Shown: positions 36,001-39,174 of the stretch, in pieces | Position numbering within the stretch: position 1 is the stretch's first letter | Layout: every line of letters begins with the position of its first letter | Assembly (NCBI GenBank): GCA_017983465.1 | Contig: JAGOBK010000003.1 | Coordinates: 1 to 64,000 of the forward strand | From: Crocinitomicaceae bacterium | GTDB taxonomy: Bacteria > Bacteroidota > Bacteroidia > Flavobacteriales_D > Crocinitomicaceae | DNA length: 64,000 nt | Direction: 5' to 3' | Notes under the pieces: model-generated | What the model was told of the DNA's origin: nothing | Seen by the model: only the letters and a program-made list of their open reading frames with translations | The model's database searches: none | Made by a program: the position numbers and the translations under genes

Positions 36001-36024
36001 TGATCTGTAATATTTCTGAATCAT
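9010..36024 (-). CDS. Giant 9,004-aa T9SS-exported repeat protein (PKD/Ig-like, type B sorting domain)
   Basis: One uninterrupted frame of 27 kb fills 42% of the window. A signal peptide (LFTLLSLIFSFISNAQ) is followed by PKD-like domains (~75-130 and ~300-560; YNWSFGTG, INWGDGTAPQ). Residues ~776-2690 hold 23 copies of an ~83-aa unit (NAGxDxTKTCxxN...GMxxVxGxxYSWSPxxGL...TTYTLTATN..GC). Residues ~2760-8575 hold about 60 copies of a ~94-aa Ig-like unit (xxVCNG...YxWTNSNxxIGL...GNIxSF...VTP..xCxG...FTITVNPxP). Three canonical PKD domains follow (YEWVFGDGNTA, VYWTFGDGE, YDWSFGDGD; ~8650-8900). The last ~95 residues are a type B sorting domain (NTFTPNQDGTNDTF, IYNRWGEMVF, GVYQWMI). Paired cysteines in each unit suggest one disulfide per module. 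It is most likely a very long cell-surface fibre or adhesin; ligand and function are unknown. No frameshift or stop is seen, so it appears functional. Confidence 0.92.
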   Translation of the reverse strand: MIQKYYRSLFTLLSLIFSFISNAQVTSFTSVPAATISGNNHTLNICAGSQVLFISNTHTLPDNTSNGVNALQNPTTYNWSFGTGASPSSSTIQGPHVVTYNTPGTYNVTLTAQSNNLNYTQPITYTVNVSAGPSLSFTPALVSGTSVHNIGCTVASTYTMYQGQPYSFPVTVFQTVGTQNTCSCIQGPTVAIPNASIYPQGSTASIYWGGSGEGGQTTGPITLGSSAASTTLTSFTGQSNNLGTYTHYSNPGSYNLVFMVNINGCIFSKYYIVNWGAGNISYNTVGQSVCLPEGLNLEFINQSPGNTYSINWGDGTAPQVIGFPGLSTSPNTIPHQYLPSCTQAGSAQAYQIQITATNQCPTVSGSIPTTTSPASFYVSAPPTASFTSNPSPPTICKDQSITFTNNSVAGLYQINGTCDDDYSFAWSILNSSSQASGFTLTSGALGNISTGGTPSITALFNTPGTYTVSMTASNVVCGNNTYSQTITVNPYPNITNQTVNAICTGGTFNLSPTNAPPSVIVPSGTTYSWVPDANANIGGEVSGSGGSITGTLTNTTGSVQTQVYTVTPQAGSCIGPTFTVSVPVYPSISISNASITVCNGSAFTFTPSSVGNSIPSGTSYTWTYADNSNVTGEQSVSASSSNISGQLSTTVYTTAQSVVYTVTANSGGTCPNDQFDLTVNINAINPGVIGSNQVYCAGNNPVPLVFTTSATATGTLSYQWQSSSSANGTFVNIANETSSSFDPGASIGVTTYYRVIITSTANQVSCSVQSNVIEYLVNPNPAANAGTNFTKNCISNQNGGSIGMSPVSGINYSWSPTNDLTLANSSNPYADPSVTTTYTLTATNPITGCTSTSSVTVTVNLTYPVANAGPDKNKSCVQNVSGASIGTAAIANTSYAWTPNTNLTATSGAIVTANPGTTTTYTLTATNTQSGCTSQDQVTVFVDLSIPTVNAGVDFTKTCTQNASGLNIGMSPVSGVTYSWSPVSGLNDPNIANPLANPSSTQNYTLTATQTSSGCALTDQVLVTVILTVPTALAGTPFLKTCTQNQNGANIGFAGQTNATYVWSPTTGLASATASLTNANPIITTNYTLTATNTLSGCTASSSVLVSVDTEVPSVDAGSDFNKTCTQNPTGLQIGMTSVTGVSYVWSPITGLSPSNSSNPVANPTSNQTYTLTATDASSGCQATDQVVVNVNITPPAVEAGNNFTIDCNQNTTGSTIGMNSVNGVTYSWNPTTGLTNGSISNPTAAPASTQSYTLTATNSLNGCTATDQVLVTVNTTAPTATAGSGFIKNCITNTSGSQIGMASVSGVNYSWSPSTGLNSATVSNPTANPLVTTTYTLTAVNQGNGCSSTSNTVVTVNTQAPLANGGPDVEINCLQNTNGINIGMNPVTGINYTWTPATGLSANNISAPLASPSVTTPYTFTATNPVNGCSSTDFITVTVNNALPIANAGADFTIKCNLNPAGHLIGATALTGHTYSWSPALGLSDPNIANPNAFPSTTTTYTLTVTNVATGCSSTDQVVVTVNNTPPTSQVASSSTITCTSNLTGVSIGAATTSGLSYSWTPSSGLNSTIIANPTANPISTTTYTLTTTNTGNGCSSTAQVLVTVNNNPPVVNAGADATITCLQNTSGAAIGMSAANGITYSWTPTTALASSVTSNTTANPTVTTTYTLTAVDPQNGCTASDAVIINVNNTAPIVNAGVDATISCTQNATGVQIGMSAEPSVTYQWTPSAGLSNNAISNPVANPTANQQYTLVATNTINGCTSNDVISLTVNNTYPVALSSAGFTKNCIQNASGATIGGQGQAGISYAWLPTTGLSSATISNPLANPTSTTTYTVNALNPNNGCSTSTSVLVVVDTQAPTANAGQDQLISCTSNNSLNGAPIGMISVSGIDYSWSPSTFLSSAAISNPNATPTASQIYTLTAQDPSNGCTSTDEVLVNVNYITPIANAGADATITCATNATGYQIGTAAGAGLTYSWSPVTGLSAANIAQPIALPFVTTTYTLTVTNSSSGCTHTDQVVVTVNNTDPIANAGTGFTKTCVSNLGAIQVGMNAVSGIQYSWTPSLGLNDATASNPTLNATTSTIYTLTAYNPVNGCDATDTIQVVVNQVLPIPNAGTDFNKTCTVHPNGMNIGSTNLSNHTYSWSPSLGLSSASIYNPLANPLTSTSYTLTLTNTQNGCQATDIVDVTVDVEVPVANAGPGLLRSCSSNTSGAQIGMTPVAGVAYSWTPTTGLSAANISNPIATPTATTTYILTATDQSSGCTATSPMVFTYNFTVPSVEAGNNFNKSCSTFPNGTVVGFSAVPTISYAWTPITGLNNPNAASTIANPTQTTTYTLTATHPISGCTASDNVTVTVDIEIPVANAGNSFTKTCVSNTTGMQIGMTPVGGVTYSWSPTAGLSASNIANPTANPTSTTTYTLTATDISSQCTETSTVTVTVLTTPPIVEAGNPYTINCTNIATPVVLGTTGVSGLTYAWSPTTGLNDYTIAQPTASPSNSTNYVLTVTNPSTGCTSTDNVTITVNTTTPPVNAGNPFTMTCVQFQNGSSIGSPGISGLTYLWSPATGLGSTTIGQPVANPTATTTYNLLVTNPTNGCTSTGQVTVTVNKVNPIANAGLDGSITCIQTQPVQLGAASTTGYGYLWTPSTSLSANNIANPTANPSATTTYNLTVTDVNNGCTATDQVLVTVNNTAPTVLANVVGNQTTICAGSSVTLFGTGANTYSWSNGITNNQAFVPTTTTTYTVTGTNSTNNCQATDVVTITVNPIPTVNPITSIVRCAGTATGAINFSGSVPGTIYEWSNSNTAINLVASNSGDIPSFTTTNNTPNAIVSTITVTPKFTFNGILCTGTPQTFTITVNPIPTINTVNSFALCHGATSTAINFASSFGVPNTIYTWSNANTGIGIGSGSTGNIPSFSATNASSAPISSVISVTPSAANAGLTCQGTPMNFTITVNPIPTVGLVASQVVCNNSNTTAITFTGSVTGTVYSWTNSNSAINLGVQGLSNISAFTATNTSNAPITGNFTVTPSYTNATGICTGSTSTFSITVNPTPTVNNISNQTICVGSSTNAVNFGSSFNVAGTSYSWTNSNTAIGLAASGSGNIPSFATTNSGVAPIVGLITVTPQITLGGTTCFGSPKNFNITVNPIPSITNPTDLVLCHNENSGIINLSGSVANTTYTWSNNTTSINLGASGTGNISSFVASNTSSSPVNATITITPSFGPTGSVCTGTSETFTITVNPIPTVNAVANQTICVGQLTQAINFTSTPAVVGTQYHWTNTNTSIGSIAASGVGNISAFNGVNNTTTVQNGVFSVTPKYTNLNHLCVGTPISFTLNVLPTPVVVDPQNIVVCNNAAVPALTFTGNVTGANYTWTNNLTSINLSSGSVGNIATFNAVNATNSPVTAVIQVTPGYTLGSTTCSGNSESFNITVNPTPTVNTVSSSAYCVGSASNTVVFASSFGVAGTTYSWANSNTAIGLAATGNGNISSFNTTNNSNQSISGNITVTPTANACSGNPTNFNLTVNPIPTVNSVANQVKCNGTLSDAISFTGLVGGTTFNWTNNNPAINLGSSGTGNIPSFTVSNATNTPIVATITVTPNYPFAGTTCTGNPITFTITVNPTPTVNQIANQAICVGSSSSIIPFSSSFGVTNTTYNWSNNNTSTGILGSGSGTFYAFNALNSTNTVISSSITVTPSMSNGGLSCAGTPMTFNFAVNPIPVMSNPADQIWCHGSQTNVVTLTSNITGTTYDWSSSNTTIGIAASGTGNIGVFGAVNTGSSVQTSTVTITPSFTNGSATCQGVPQNMVFTVNPIPSVQAPTNQVICAGQNTSTVGFLGTATQYNWSNSNTSIGLAASGSGYIITFSGVNSTNVPQTGNIIVSPIFAYGGLTCTGGSQSFSISVNPSPIINYDQSSPQPVCSNSTTSSVTISSPTPNTSFNWSIPTIPTGITGLNVTSGTNTIPSYTLVNTTSVPITINFVVNASTSVGSCPGISSTYTITVNPSPTVTTTNPFVVCNGGQVSNLSFTGTGTSYSWTNSLPSIGLSSSGTNTISAFTAVNATSTVQIANISVTPVYLGSGVSCNGSVSNFTITVNPTPTVTATNDVPLCNGSVTSPLSFSGTATSYNWTNSNTTIGLGASGPNGLPSFTATNATGVPASATLNVTPIFTGGGVTCTGSQDQFLIIVNPTPTVVDPTDQVRCNQTQTAAVNFTGTGTGYTWTNTNQSIGLPTNGTGNILPFTAVNNGSSPVTATLSVVPVYSGSGAVCEGSPQSFAITVNPTPSLVDPANQTICNGASTTLVNLVGTGTSYTWTNNTASIGLSATGTGNIPSFTAVNNTNSPVIAQVVFTPLYEGGGLTCPGTTQSMTFTVNPTPSMTAPVAQVVCNTGMTSAVNFSGTGTSYTWTNSLPSIGLVGTGSGNISSFSALNSTSIPVTSTVTMTPVFTGGQVSCTGPTQSYTITVNPTPMVNDLPNQTICNGSSTNPLNFTGSGTSYTWTNSVPSIGLSSAGTGNISSFTVVNGSSNPLVSTVTVTPQYLNSGVTCSGSQETIVLTVNPTPSATAPGNQVYCNNDVTPGTSIIGTGTNYSWTNSNPAIGLASSGTGNIPSFTATNSGFAPITSTITITPRYQNNGVECLGTPVNFTITVNPTPVVNDPSNQTVCNGSLTSAVSFQGYTGTIYNWTNNMAGIGLASSGTGDITAFTGQNSGTSPLVGTITITPEYQSAGLSCYGSTESFSITVNPSPVVGFAYQNQVICSGAVSNSVSISSTTPNANISWSILNPPSGISGLTSTSGTNTIPSYTLVNTTSVPITINFVVNASTSVGSCPGISSTYTITVNPSPTVTTTNPFVVCNGGQVSNLSFTGTGTSYTWTNSLPSIGLSSSGTNTISAFTAVNATSTVQIANISVTPVYLGSGVSCNGSVSNFTITVNPTPTVTATNDVPLCNGSVTSPLSFSGTATSYNWTNSNTTIGLGASGPNGLPSFTATNATGVPASATLNVTPIFTGGGVTCTGSQDQFLIIVNPTPTVVDPTDQVRCNQTQTAAVNFTGTGTGYTWTNTNQSIGLPTNGTGNILPFTAVNNGSSPVTATLSVVPVYSGSGAVCEGSPQSFAITVNPTPSLVDPANQTICNGASTTLVNLVGTGTSYTWTNNTASIGLSATGTGNIPSFTAVNNTNSPVIAQVVFTPLYEGGGLTCPGTTQSMTFTVNPTPSMTAPVAQVVCNTGMTSAVNFSGTGTSYTWTNSLPSIGLVGTGSGNISSFSALNSTSIPVTSTVTMTPVFTGGQVSCTGPTQSYTITVNPTPMVNDLPNQTICNGSSTNPLNFTGSGTSYTWTNSVPSIGLSSAGTGNISSFTVVNGSSNPLVSTVTVTPQYLNSGVTCSGSQETIVLTVNPTPSATAPGNQVYCNNDVTPGTSIIGTGTNYSWTNSNPAIGLASSGTGNIPSFTATNSGFAPITSTITITPRYQNNGVECLGTPVNFTITVNPTPVVNDPGNLSICNGALTPAINFTGSGTQYNWTNTIASIGLSSAGINNIAAFNAQNNGSTPLISNVNITPIFLNGGISCSGIPESFTITVNPTPVANDPNDVIYCHNQTTVPINLVGTATNYTWSNNNPAIGLGTNGQGLIPSFQTINNSNGPVVATVTVTPYYTFGSNVCSGPTQNFTITVSHVPTVTNLSNVSVCGGGLTNAISFAGTANSFVWSNANTGIGLPANGSGNVPSFSAINNTSQEITSTIGVTPQYISGGVTCPGIIQLFDIVVHPTPLIGTINDMTVCNQTSFVQNLTSSVPATFEWAAISNPSVNGEVFLTQTSPVISNTLSNSTSVIQQVQYAVNAISVPYGCVGPDSLFTVTVMPDVTLNIPSTIEICSGAPVSAYLSANVPSNFTWFTTFNNPNITGESLTQNTGSVINDVLVNTSSSNQLVIYSVTPISQNGSCFGTTQTIAVTVKPELALLNTDTVVICSNSSVNLNLAANTNVTFNWYANQSVGVSGESMSVVSSNTINDVLVNNTATPQTVFYNVVGTSGATGCSSPIIAVWVIVNPIPIMSPIANITACNTTPVTTSNFNSTVTGATYHWTNSNPTIGLGLNGTGNISTFTATNVNYAPVTSNIQVNASYTNLGLTCTGNSTAFNIVVNPTPSVYPINNQSYCNGANTVGVNLAGPVNGTVYNWSSSTPSIGAAVSGSGSISPFTVTNISNLPVQSNISIQPIYTNGGQSCFGSVSSYTITVQPTPVVNPIVNQTICDGTNTQTVQFIGNPVNTSFTWSSTLPSIGMSSTGGGNIVSFQANNNTNAPLSSTITVVPQIVVGNLTCIGQSANFSITVNPIPTVDPILPLTFCNNSVSQVDFSSTFMNNSANVFYNWTNSNASIGIQTNGNDDINFLASNNTNGLIQGTVTVSPIYINNGVTCTGIPEDVNITINPTPTVDTISNVLVCSNQNVNVDFMSAFNVPQTNYNWTSSNINLGMGASGIGSGMSFTSVNTSPNAQYAVITVNPTYTNAGVTCNGVSETFEITVNPVPVINAVNDQVLCANSNTSPIAFTSNVQNAQFNWTNNNTLIGLPSSGVGSIPSFVATNNDTVQQNALMNVSILHTSNGLTCYGLNQLFTIQVNPLPVATAVIDQDLCANTSTSAVIFDGNMVNNTYAWSNTNQTIGLAATGNGNIGSFTALNPTGVAQSSTVTYTPSITMNNVQCFGQPLNFDFMVNPSPTVNQVQDIYLCEGFYSPQLTFNGQFSGTQYNWYNDNTSIGLVNSGLNTINPFLSVNNGVVPSLANLNVVPNMQFGNLNCYGNPMEFSITVNPQPIVNAPISQVVCNGAQVSAINFTGPSTGTTYVWSNNNTSIGLAASGTGNIGLFTAVNNGNTPITATVTVTAQYVNGSQLCTGNSETFTIIVNPTPNVVGLANQNLCVGNQSLPVLFTGNVSGTVYAWTNSAPSLGIAAGGTGNIASITAQNSTQSSLVGTFSVQAQYTNAGQLCLGNTETFTITVNPQPQVIDPQNQVVCNGAQVSGINFTGPSTGTTYVWSNNNTSIGLAASGTGNIGLFTAVNTGNAPITATVTVTAQYVNGSQLCTGNSETFTIIVNPTPNVVGLANQNLCVGNQSLPVLFTGNVSGTVYAWTNSAPSLGIAAGGTGNIASITAQNSTQSSLVGTFSVQAQYTNAGQLCLGNTETFTITVNPQPQVIDPQNQVVCNGAQVSGINFTGPLTGTTYVWSNNNTSIGLAASGTGNIGLFTAVNNGNTPIIATVTVTAQYVNGSQLCTGNSETFTITVNPLITMQAVSPVVACSGDQVSAISFSGNAQPGVFNWTNSNPSIGIAANGTGAIPSFVATNPGSSAQVAIITVTPGFVNGVSTCTISPVTFSVTVNPLPQLVAVPSQVLCVGSLVNALNFNSNTINTNYTWTNSNSTIGLSSNGTGSIPAFSAQNTSNSAQVGNLVITSTYTNAGLSCQTMSSTNITVNPAPNVVDPANQNLCVGNQSLPVLFTGNVSGTVFAWTNNAPSLGIAAGGTGNIASITAQNSTQTSLVATFSVQAQYTNAGQLCLGNTETFTITVNPQPQVIDPQNQVVCNGAQVSGINFTGPSTGTTYVWSNNNTSIGLAASGTGNIGLFTAVNNGNTPIIATVTVTAQYVNGSQLCTGNSETFTITVNPLITMQAVSPVVACSGDQVSAISFSGNAQPGVFNWTNSNPSIGIAANGTGAIPSFVATNPGSSAQVAIITVTPGFVNGVSTCTISPVTFSVTVNPLPQLVAVPSQVLCVGSLVNALNFNSNTINTNYTWTNSNSTIGLSSNGTGSIPAFSAQNTSNSAQVGNLVITSTYTNAGLSCQTMSSTNITVNPAPNVVDPANQNLCVGNQSLPVLFTGNVSGTVFAWTNNAPSLGIAAGGTGNIASITAQNSTQTSLVATFSVQAQYTNAGQLCLGNTETFTITVNPQPQVIDPQNQVVCNGAQVAAINFTGPLTGTTYVWSNNNSTIGLPTSGTGNIGLFTAVNTGNAPITATVTVTAQYVNGSQLCTGNSETFTIIVNPTPVMIPTQDVTACSGALINGVTFSSITPPAGFVWSNNQPLIGLAANGNGNILPFTPVISTTIPVTSMIQVNAFDTYNNHTCLSPADTFYITVNPIPNFNAIPSSTVCAGGTVPSTFITGNVINATYNWTNNNATIGLPNFGTGNLPSYVAINNGLNPITATIEMAPSFTNNQVVCYGTIQTFTITVNPTPQVAGSPDQVICSGSIVNGVQMQGTLPNAYYTWTNSIPSIGLAANGTGNIPSFTGLNLANSPVVAQINYTPNYTNNGVTCQGVTQDFTVTINPIPAVLPQVDVVVCDNEAIPSVVFTGPVPGTNYAWSNNNLTIGLNQSNGLNVINSFIGNTNTNTPNIAQIIVDATYTNAGVTCQGNIDTFIYVVNPIPNVLDPLDQVICASDFSQLIDFTGSVPGTDFNWINNTSSIGLPSVGTGDIAPFVALNSTNAPLVSTVVVQASYTNMNTTCLGNTEQMFITVNPRPNVEPVVDQIVCHNDNVNPIQFSGNVLGTVYSWSNSETSIGLAINGVGNIAGFVGNNPGSSPVVAAVDVIPSYTNAGLTCIGNPDSFTITVNPWAYLQNLPFTICSGQYTQDTIETTIGAVSTWSAQSNPNILGETQTIQNSSVINDALINTSNVQQVVVYDVNLISQPYGCNSGPYSILVSVQPPVSADFDVINALNCSDVPILFDNNSVGNSSYEWVFGDGNTATTYNGNNVYENFGLYQVTLTATDASTLCQDSMSMDVEVLESPEVGFTASITEACEFVNVIFTDTIQDPLTTVYWTFGDGEISNQYGQVDHQFAQPGCYDITLYVTGTNGCTVADTAFSQVCVIPAPIASFTVDNPVHLLDDATFFFDNQSQNALYYDWSFGDGDTSVANNPIHLYDAVGEYLVTLTASNELGCIDTANLTIVVRDEFLIYVPNTFTPNQDGTNDTFGPYINDRYVESSYRFVIYNRWGEMVFESYNDNVGWDGTYGANLNFPAQDGVYQWMIELKMKENEKAIHFNGHVTLIK
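12020..15640 (-). repeat. Higher-order tandem repeat with 1,125-bp and 564-bp periods
   Basis: Four module types, A (VVCNGAQVSGINFTGP), B (NLCVGNQSLPVLFTGN), C (VVACSGDQVSAISFSG) and D (VLCVGSLVNALNFNSN), run in protein order A-B-A-B-A-C-D-B-A-C-D-B-A. The DNA therefore repeats as a four-module 1,125-bp block (for example 12374 against 13499, 12788 against 13913) and a two-module 564-bp block (14651 against 15215). Copies differ by scattered single bases only. Confidence 0.92.
19589..21684 (-). repeat. 2.1-kb segmental duplication, copy 1
   Basis: This stretch matches 22091-24186 at a constant offset of 2,502 bp. It encodes seven full Ig-like modules plus part of an irregular one (about residues 4781-5479). 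I saw no mismatch in the lines I compared from 19589 to about 21440, and about seven mismatches from there to 21684. Confidence 0.93.
22091..24186 (-). repeat. 2.1-kb segmental duplication, copy 2
   Basis: This is the second copy of the block at 19589-21684 (about residues 3947-4645). A unique 406-bp stretch (21685-22090) lies between the copies. The flanks on both sides fall abruptly to ordinary inter-module similarity, which marks the block edges clearly. Confidence 0.93.
27960..33700 (-). repeat. 23 tandem ~83-aa coding units
   Basis: Twenty-three units of about 249 bp are recognisable from the start NAGxxFTKTCxxN, the core IGMxxVxGVTYSWSPTTGLS and the end TTTYTLTATNxxxGCTxTDxVxVTVN. Each has a Cys near both ends. 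Copies have diverged throughout, without the near-identical blocks seen in the second array. One transitional unit (QTTICAGSSVTLFGTG, about 27750-27960) joins this array to the ~94-aa array. Confidence 0.9.
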
Positions 36025-36044
36025 AGAGATTTGGGCTAATTTAT

Positions 36045-36052
36045 CAAATTTA
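36045..36052 (-). promoter_or_regulatory. Candidate -7 box (TAAATTTG) of the giant gene
   Basis: The minus strand reads TAAATTTG, matching TAnnTTTG, about 20 bases upstream of the ATG at 36024. No TTG is found 17-23 bases further upstream, so the assignment rests on the -7 box and its position alone. The rest of the 244-bp divergent intergenic region shows only AT-rich sequence and a doubled accctatttt. Confidence 0.3.
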
Positions 36053-36268
36053 GGGAGGTCTTACGGATAAAAAAAATAATTGTTTACAAACAAAAGGATA
36101 ACCCTATTTTACCCTATTTTTAATAACATGTTTTAATAAAACAATAAAGTCCATCTGATTTCTCTTAATAACGACCTTTATTCGACCATTGGTTCTTGAA
36201 TGCTTTGTTTCATTCATTTTGTTTTTGATTTTACTTTATTATTACCTTTATCCTCACACTTTTTATTC

Positions 36269-36508
36269 ATGATCGAGAACACACCTGTACCCCAGCCCAA
36301 CAATCCGTTGCACGGAGTTAAACTAGCAACAATTTTGGAAGAATTAGTGGAGAACTATGGGTGGGAACACTTAGCGTTCAAGGTGAATATCAACTGCTTC
36401 AAACACGATCCATCAGTTAAATCGAGTTTGGTCTTTCTGCGCAGAACTCCATGGGCACGTGAAAAAGTAGAACAACTCTATGTTCATCATTTGAAAAAAA
36501 GAAAGTAA
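36269..36508 (+). CDS. VF530-family (DUF2132) DNA-binding protein
   Basis: A 79-aa protein starting at ATG 36269 ([16 protein letters not shown]). The conserved family core is visible: [38 protein letters not shown] and [14 protein letters not shown]. The family is named after a Vibrio fischeri protein and is annotated as DNA-binding; its cellular role is not established. An upstream in-frame ATG at 36200 would add a hydrophobic stretch that family members lack, so it was not used. It stands alone, divergent from the giant gene, 88 bp before the VWA gene. Confidence 0.87.
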   Translation: MIENTPVPQPNNPLHGVKLATILEELVENYGWEHLAFKVNINCFKHDPSVKSSLVFLRRTPWAREKVEQLYVHHLKKRK

Positions 36509-36596
36509 TTCTTGGCTGCTCGATTTTCTCTATGAGAAAGCCATAAAATTTTGAACTTTTTTGGTTTCTTCGTGTTAGTTAATAAACATCCATTCC

Positions 36597-37706
36597 ATGC
36601 GAAAATCAGGTTATGTATTTACTCCATTTGAAGCACCAAATCAAACTCCGTTCGAGAAACTGTTTGATGTTTTTAGTGAATTAATTACGCACACTTCGGG
36701 TGATGTGGATGAAGCGCTAGATTGGTTAAACATCCTCGATAAAGAATACAAGCTCACCACGGAAGATTACACCATGGAGGATTTCATCGAAGACCTGAAG
36801 AAAAAAGGATACCTGCGCGAGGAAATTCAGCCAGATGGAAATGGACAACTTTCCATCACAGCAAAAACAGAACGTGTCCTTCGTAAAAATGCCATGGACC
36901 AAATTTTTGGGAATATCCGAAAAAATGGTGCTGGAAACCATAAATCGAAAAAAAGTGGACAAGGGGACGAATCCACCGGAGAGTTTCGAGATTTTCAGTT
37001 TGGGGATTCATTAGAGAATATTAGCATTACCGAAAGTTTAAAAAATGCACAAATCAATCACGGTGCAGGAGAATTTAGATTGACGGAGCAAGATTTGGTC
37101 GTTGAAGACACCCACCATAAATCACAAATGAGTACGGTTTTGATGATTGACATCAGTCACAGTATGATTTTATACGGTGAAGATCGCATTACTCCCGCGA
37201 AAAAAGTGGCGATGGCCCTTGCTGAATTGATTACTACATCCTATCCAAAAGACACCTTGGATGTCATCGTTTTTGGTAACGACGCTTGGCCGATCAAAAT
37301 CAAGGACCTCCCCTATTTGAATGTTGGTCCGTATCATACAAACACGGTGGCCGGACTTGAATTAGCAATGGACATCCTACGCAGAAAACGAAATACAAAC
37401 AAGCAAATTTTCATGATTACGGATGGAAAACCAAGTTGCTTGCGCATGCCTGATGGACAATACTACAAAAACAGCAATGGACTCGATCAAATGATCGTCG
37501 AGAAATGCTACACGATGGCTGCTCAAGCCAGAAAGATGCACATTCCCATCACGACCTTCATGATTGCGCAAGATCCGTATCTACAATCCTTTGTCGAACA
37601 ATTTACTGCATCCAATAAAGGAAAAGCATTTTTCACCGGTTTGAAAGGACTTGGTGAAATGATTTTTCACGATTACGAGACCAATAGAAAAAAACGAATT
37701 AACTAA
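36597..37706 (+). CDS. VWA domain-containing protein paired with MoxR-like ATPase
   Basis: A 369-aa soluble protein. The N-terminal ~170 residues are helical and charged. The rest is a von Willebrand A domain with the MIDAS motif DISHS (MIDISHSMILYGEDRITP), followed by TVAGLELAM and MITDGKPSC, as in CoxE/BchD-like VWA proteins. A VWA protein next to a MoxR/BchI-type AAA ATPase (7-bp gap to the next gene) is the classic pairing in which the ATPase remodels a metal-dependent or assembly target bound by the VWA partner. The target is unknown. No signal peptide is present, so it acts in the cytoplasm. Confidence 0.88.
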   Translation: MRKSGYVFTPFEAPNQTPFEKLFDVFSELITHTSGDVDEALDWLNILDKEYKLTTEDYTMEDFIEDLKKKGYLREEIQPDGNGQLSITAKTERVLRKNAMDQIFGNIRKNGAGNHKSKKSGQGDESTGEFRDFQFGDSLENISITESLKNAQINHGAGEFRLTEQDLVVEDTHHKSQMSTVLMIDISHSMILYGEDRITPAKKVAMALAELITTSYPKDTLDVIVFGNDAWPIKIKDLPYLNVGPYHTNTVAGLELAMDILRRKRNTNKQIFMITDGKPSCLRMPDGQYYKNSNGLDQMIVEKCYTMAAQARKMHIPITTFMIAQDPYLQSFVEQFTASNKGKAFFTGLKGLGEMIFHDYETNRKKRIN

Positions 37707-37713
37707 ACAAAAA

Positions 37714-39174
37714 ATGAACACATCCATCTCCACATTTGGCGCTCTGAAAGCAGCTGGATACCAATCGAAAAGTATCAAAACAGAATTAAGAGACAACTTA
37801 ATTGCTGCACTGAAGGAAGGGAAAGAGACTTTTCCAGGTATGCACGGATATGAAAATACGGTGATTCCGCAGTTGGAGCGAGCGATTTTATCCAAGCACA
37901 ATATCAATTTATTGGGATTGCGTGGACAAGGAAAAACACGAATTGCTCGCCTGATGGTGAATTTATTGGATGAATACATTCCATACGTGACGGGAAGTGA
38001 GATGAACGACGATCCGTTTCAACCAATCAGTCGTTTTGCGAGAGACTTGGTTGCTGAGCACGGAGATAACACTCCTATCTCTTGGTTGCACCGATCGGAA
38101 CGATTTTTTGAGAAACTCGCGACACCAGACGTAACGATTGCCGATTTAATTGGGGACATTGATCCAATTAAAGCTGCGAACCTAAAATTAAGTTACGCAG
38201 ATGAACGAGTGATTCATTTCGGAATGATTCCAAGAGCGAATCGTTGTTTATTTGTCATCAATGAGTTGCCGGATTTACAAGCGCGTATTCAAGTTGCTTT
38301 GTTTAACATCCTAGAAGAAGGCGATGTCCAAATTCGAGGATTCAAATTGCGTTTACCTTTGGATTTACAATTCGTTTTTACAGCCAATCCAGAAGATTAC
38401 ACCAATCGCGGAAGCATTGTTACACCGCTGAAAGACCGAATCGGTTCTCAAATTCTTACACATTATTCCGCGGACATTCAAACAGCGAAGAAGATCACAC
38501 AACAAGAATCAGAAAAACTGGACAACCGCACGTGTCATGTACATGTGCCTGAATTGGCAAAAGACATTTTGGAACAAATTGCCTTTGAAGCACGTGAAAG
38601 TGAATACATCGATCATAAAAGTGGCGTGAGTGCGCGTATGAGCATCACTGCTTACGAGAATTTAATCAGTACCGCCGAACGTCGCGCATTGATGAACAAC
38701 GAAAAAGAAACGACCATTCGATATAGTGATCTCATCGGGATGATTCCATCCATTACAGGAAAAATGGAACTTGTCTATGAAGGCGAACAAGAAGGTACAA
38801 ATTTCGTAGCACAACACTTAATCAGCGAAGCGACAAAAACCTTGTTTCTCCAATATTTCCCTAAAGTGGAAAAACTAAAAAAACAAGATCAAGAAACTCC
38901 GTACGACGAAGTTCTTAAATGGTTCTTTGAAGCGGATGCGTTTGAATTATCCGATGAAGCAAACGAAGAAACCTACGAATCGGCACTTTTGTCCATTCAA
39001 CCCTTGGACATGCTCTTACATAAGTATCAACCGAAAGTCGCTTCGATTGACGTTCCTTTTTTAATGGAATTTATTTTGTGGGCTTTGGTTGAATTCAAAC
39101 AGTTATCGAAAAAAAGAACTGCTGGTGGACTTTCATTCAATGATGCGTATGATAGTTTATTGAGCGGGTTTTAA
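37714..39174 (+). CDS. MoxR/magnesium-chelatase-like AAA ATPase
   Basis: A 486-aa AAA protein with Walker A GLRGQGKT (residues 68-75), a Walker-B-like LFVINELPDLQAR where the usual Asp-Glu is Asn-Glu, sensor-1 FVFTANPEDYTNRG and an arginine segment LKDRIGSQI. The helical-insert architecture and overall layout match BchI/MoxR-type ATPases. The Asn in Walker B may be a family trait rather than a mutation; the Glu that activates water is kept. The gene is 7 bp downstream of the VWA gene and forms a two-gene operon with it. It probably acts as the motor for whatever the VWA protein binds. Confidence 0.87.
   Translation: MNTSISTFGALKAAGYQSKSIKTELRDNLIAALKEGKETFPGMHGYENTVIPQLERAILSKHNINLLGLRGQGKTRIARLMVNLLDEYIPYVTGSEMNDDPFQPISRFARDLVAEHGDNTPISWLHRSERFFEKLATPDVTIADLIGDIDPIKAANLKLSYADERVIHFGMIPRANRCLFVINELPDLQARIQVALFNILEEGDVQIRGFKLRLPLDLQFVFTANPEDYTNRGSIVTPLKDRIGSQILTHYSADIQTAKKITQQESEKLDNRTCHVHVPELAKDILEQIAFEARESEYIDHKSGVSARMSITAYENLISTAERRALMNNEKETTIRYSDLIGMIPSITGKMELVYEGEQEGTNFVAQHLISEATKTLFLQYFPKVEKLKKQDQETPYDEVLKWFFEADAFELSDEANEETYESALLSIQPLDMLLHKYQPKVASIDVPFLMEFILWALVEFKQLSKKRTAGGLSFNDAYDSLLSGF

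Noticed and set aside
9010..36024. Giant gene as a pseudogene or chimera of several genes
   Set aside because: No stop or frameshift is present, module phase is kept throughout, and the signal peptide and sorting domain are at the correct ends.
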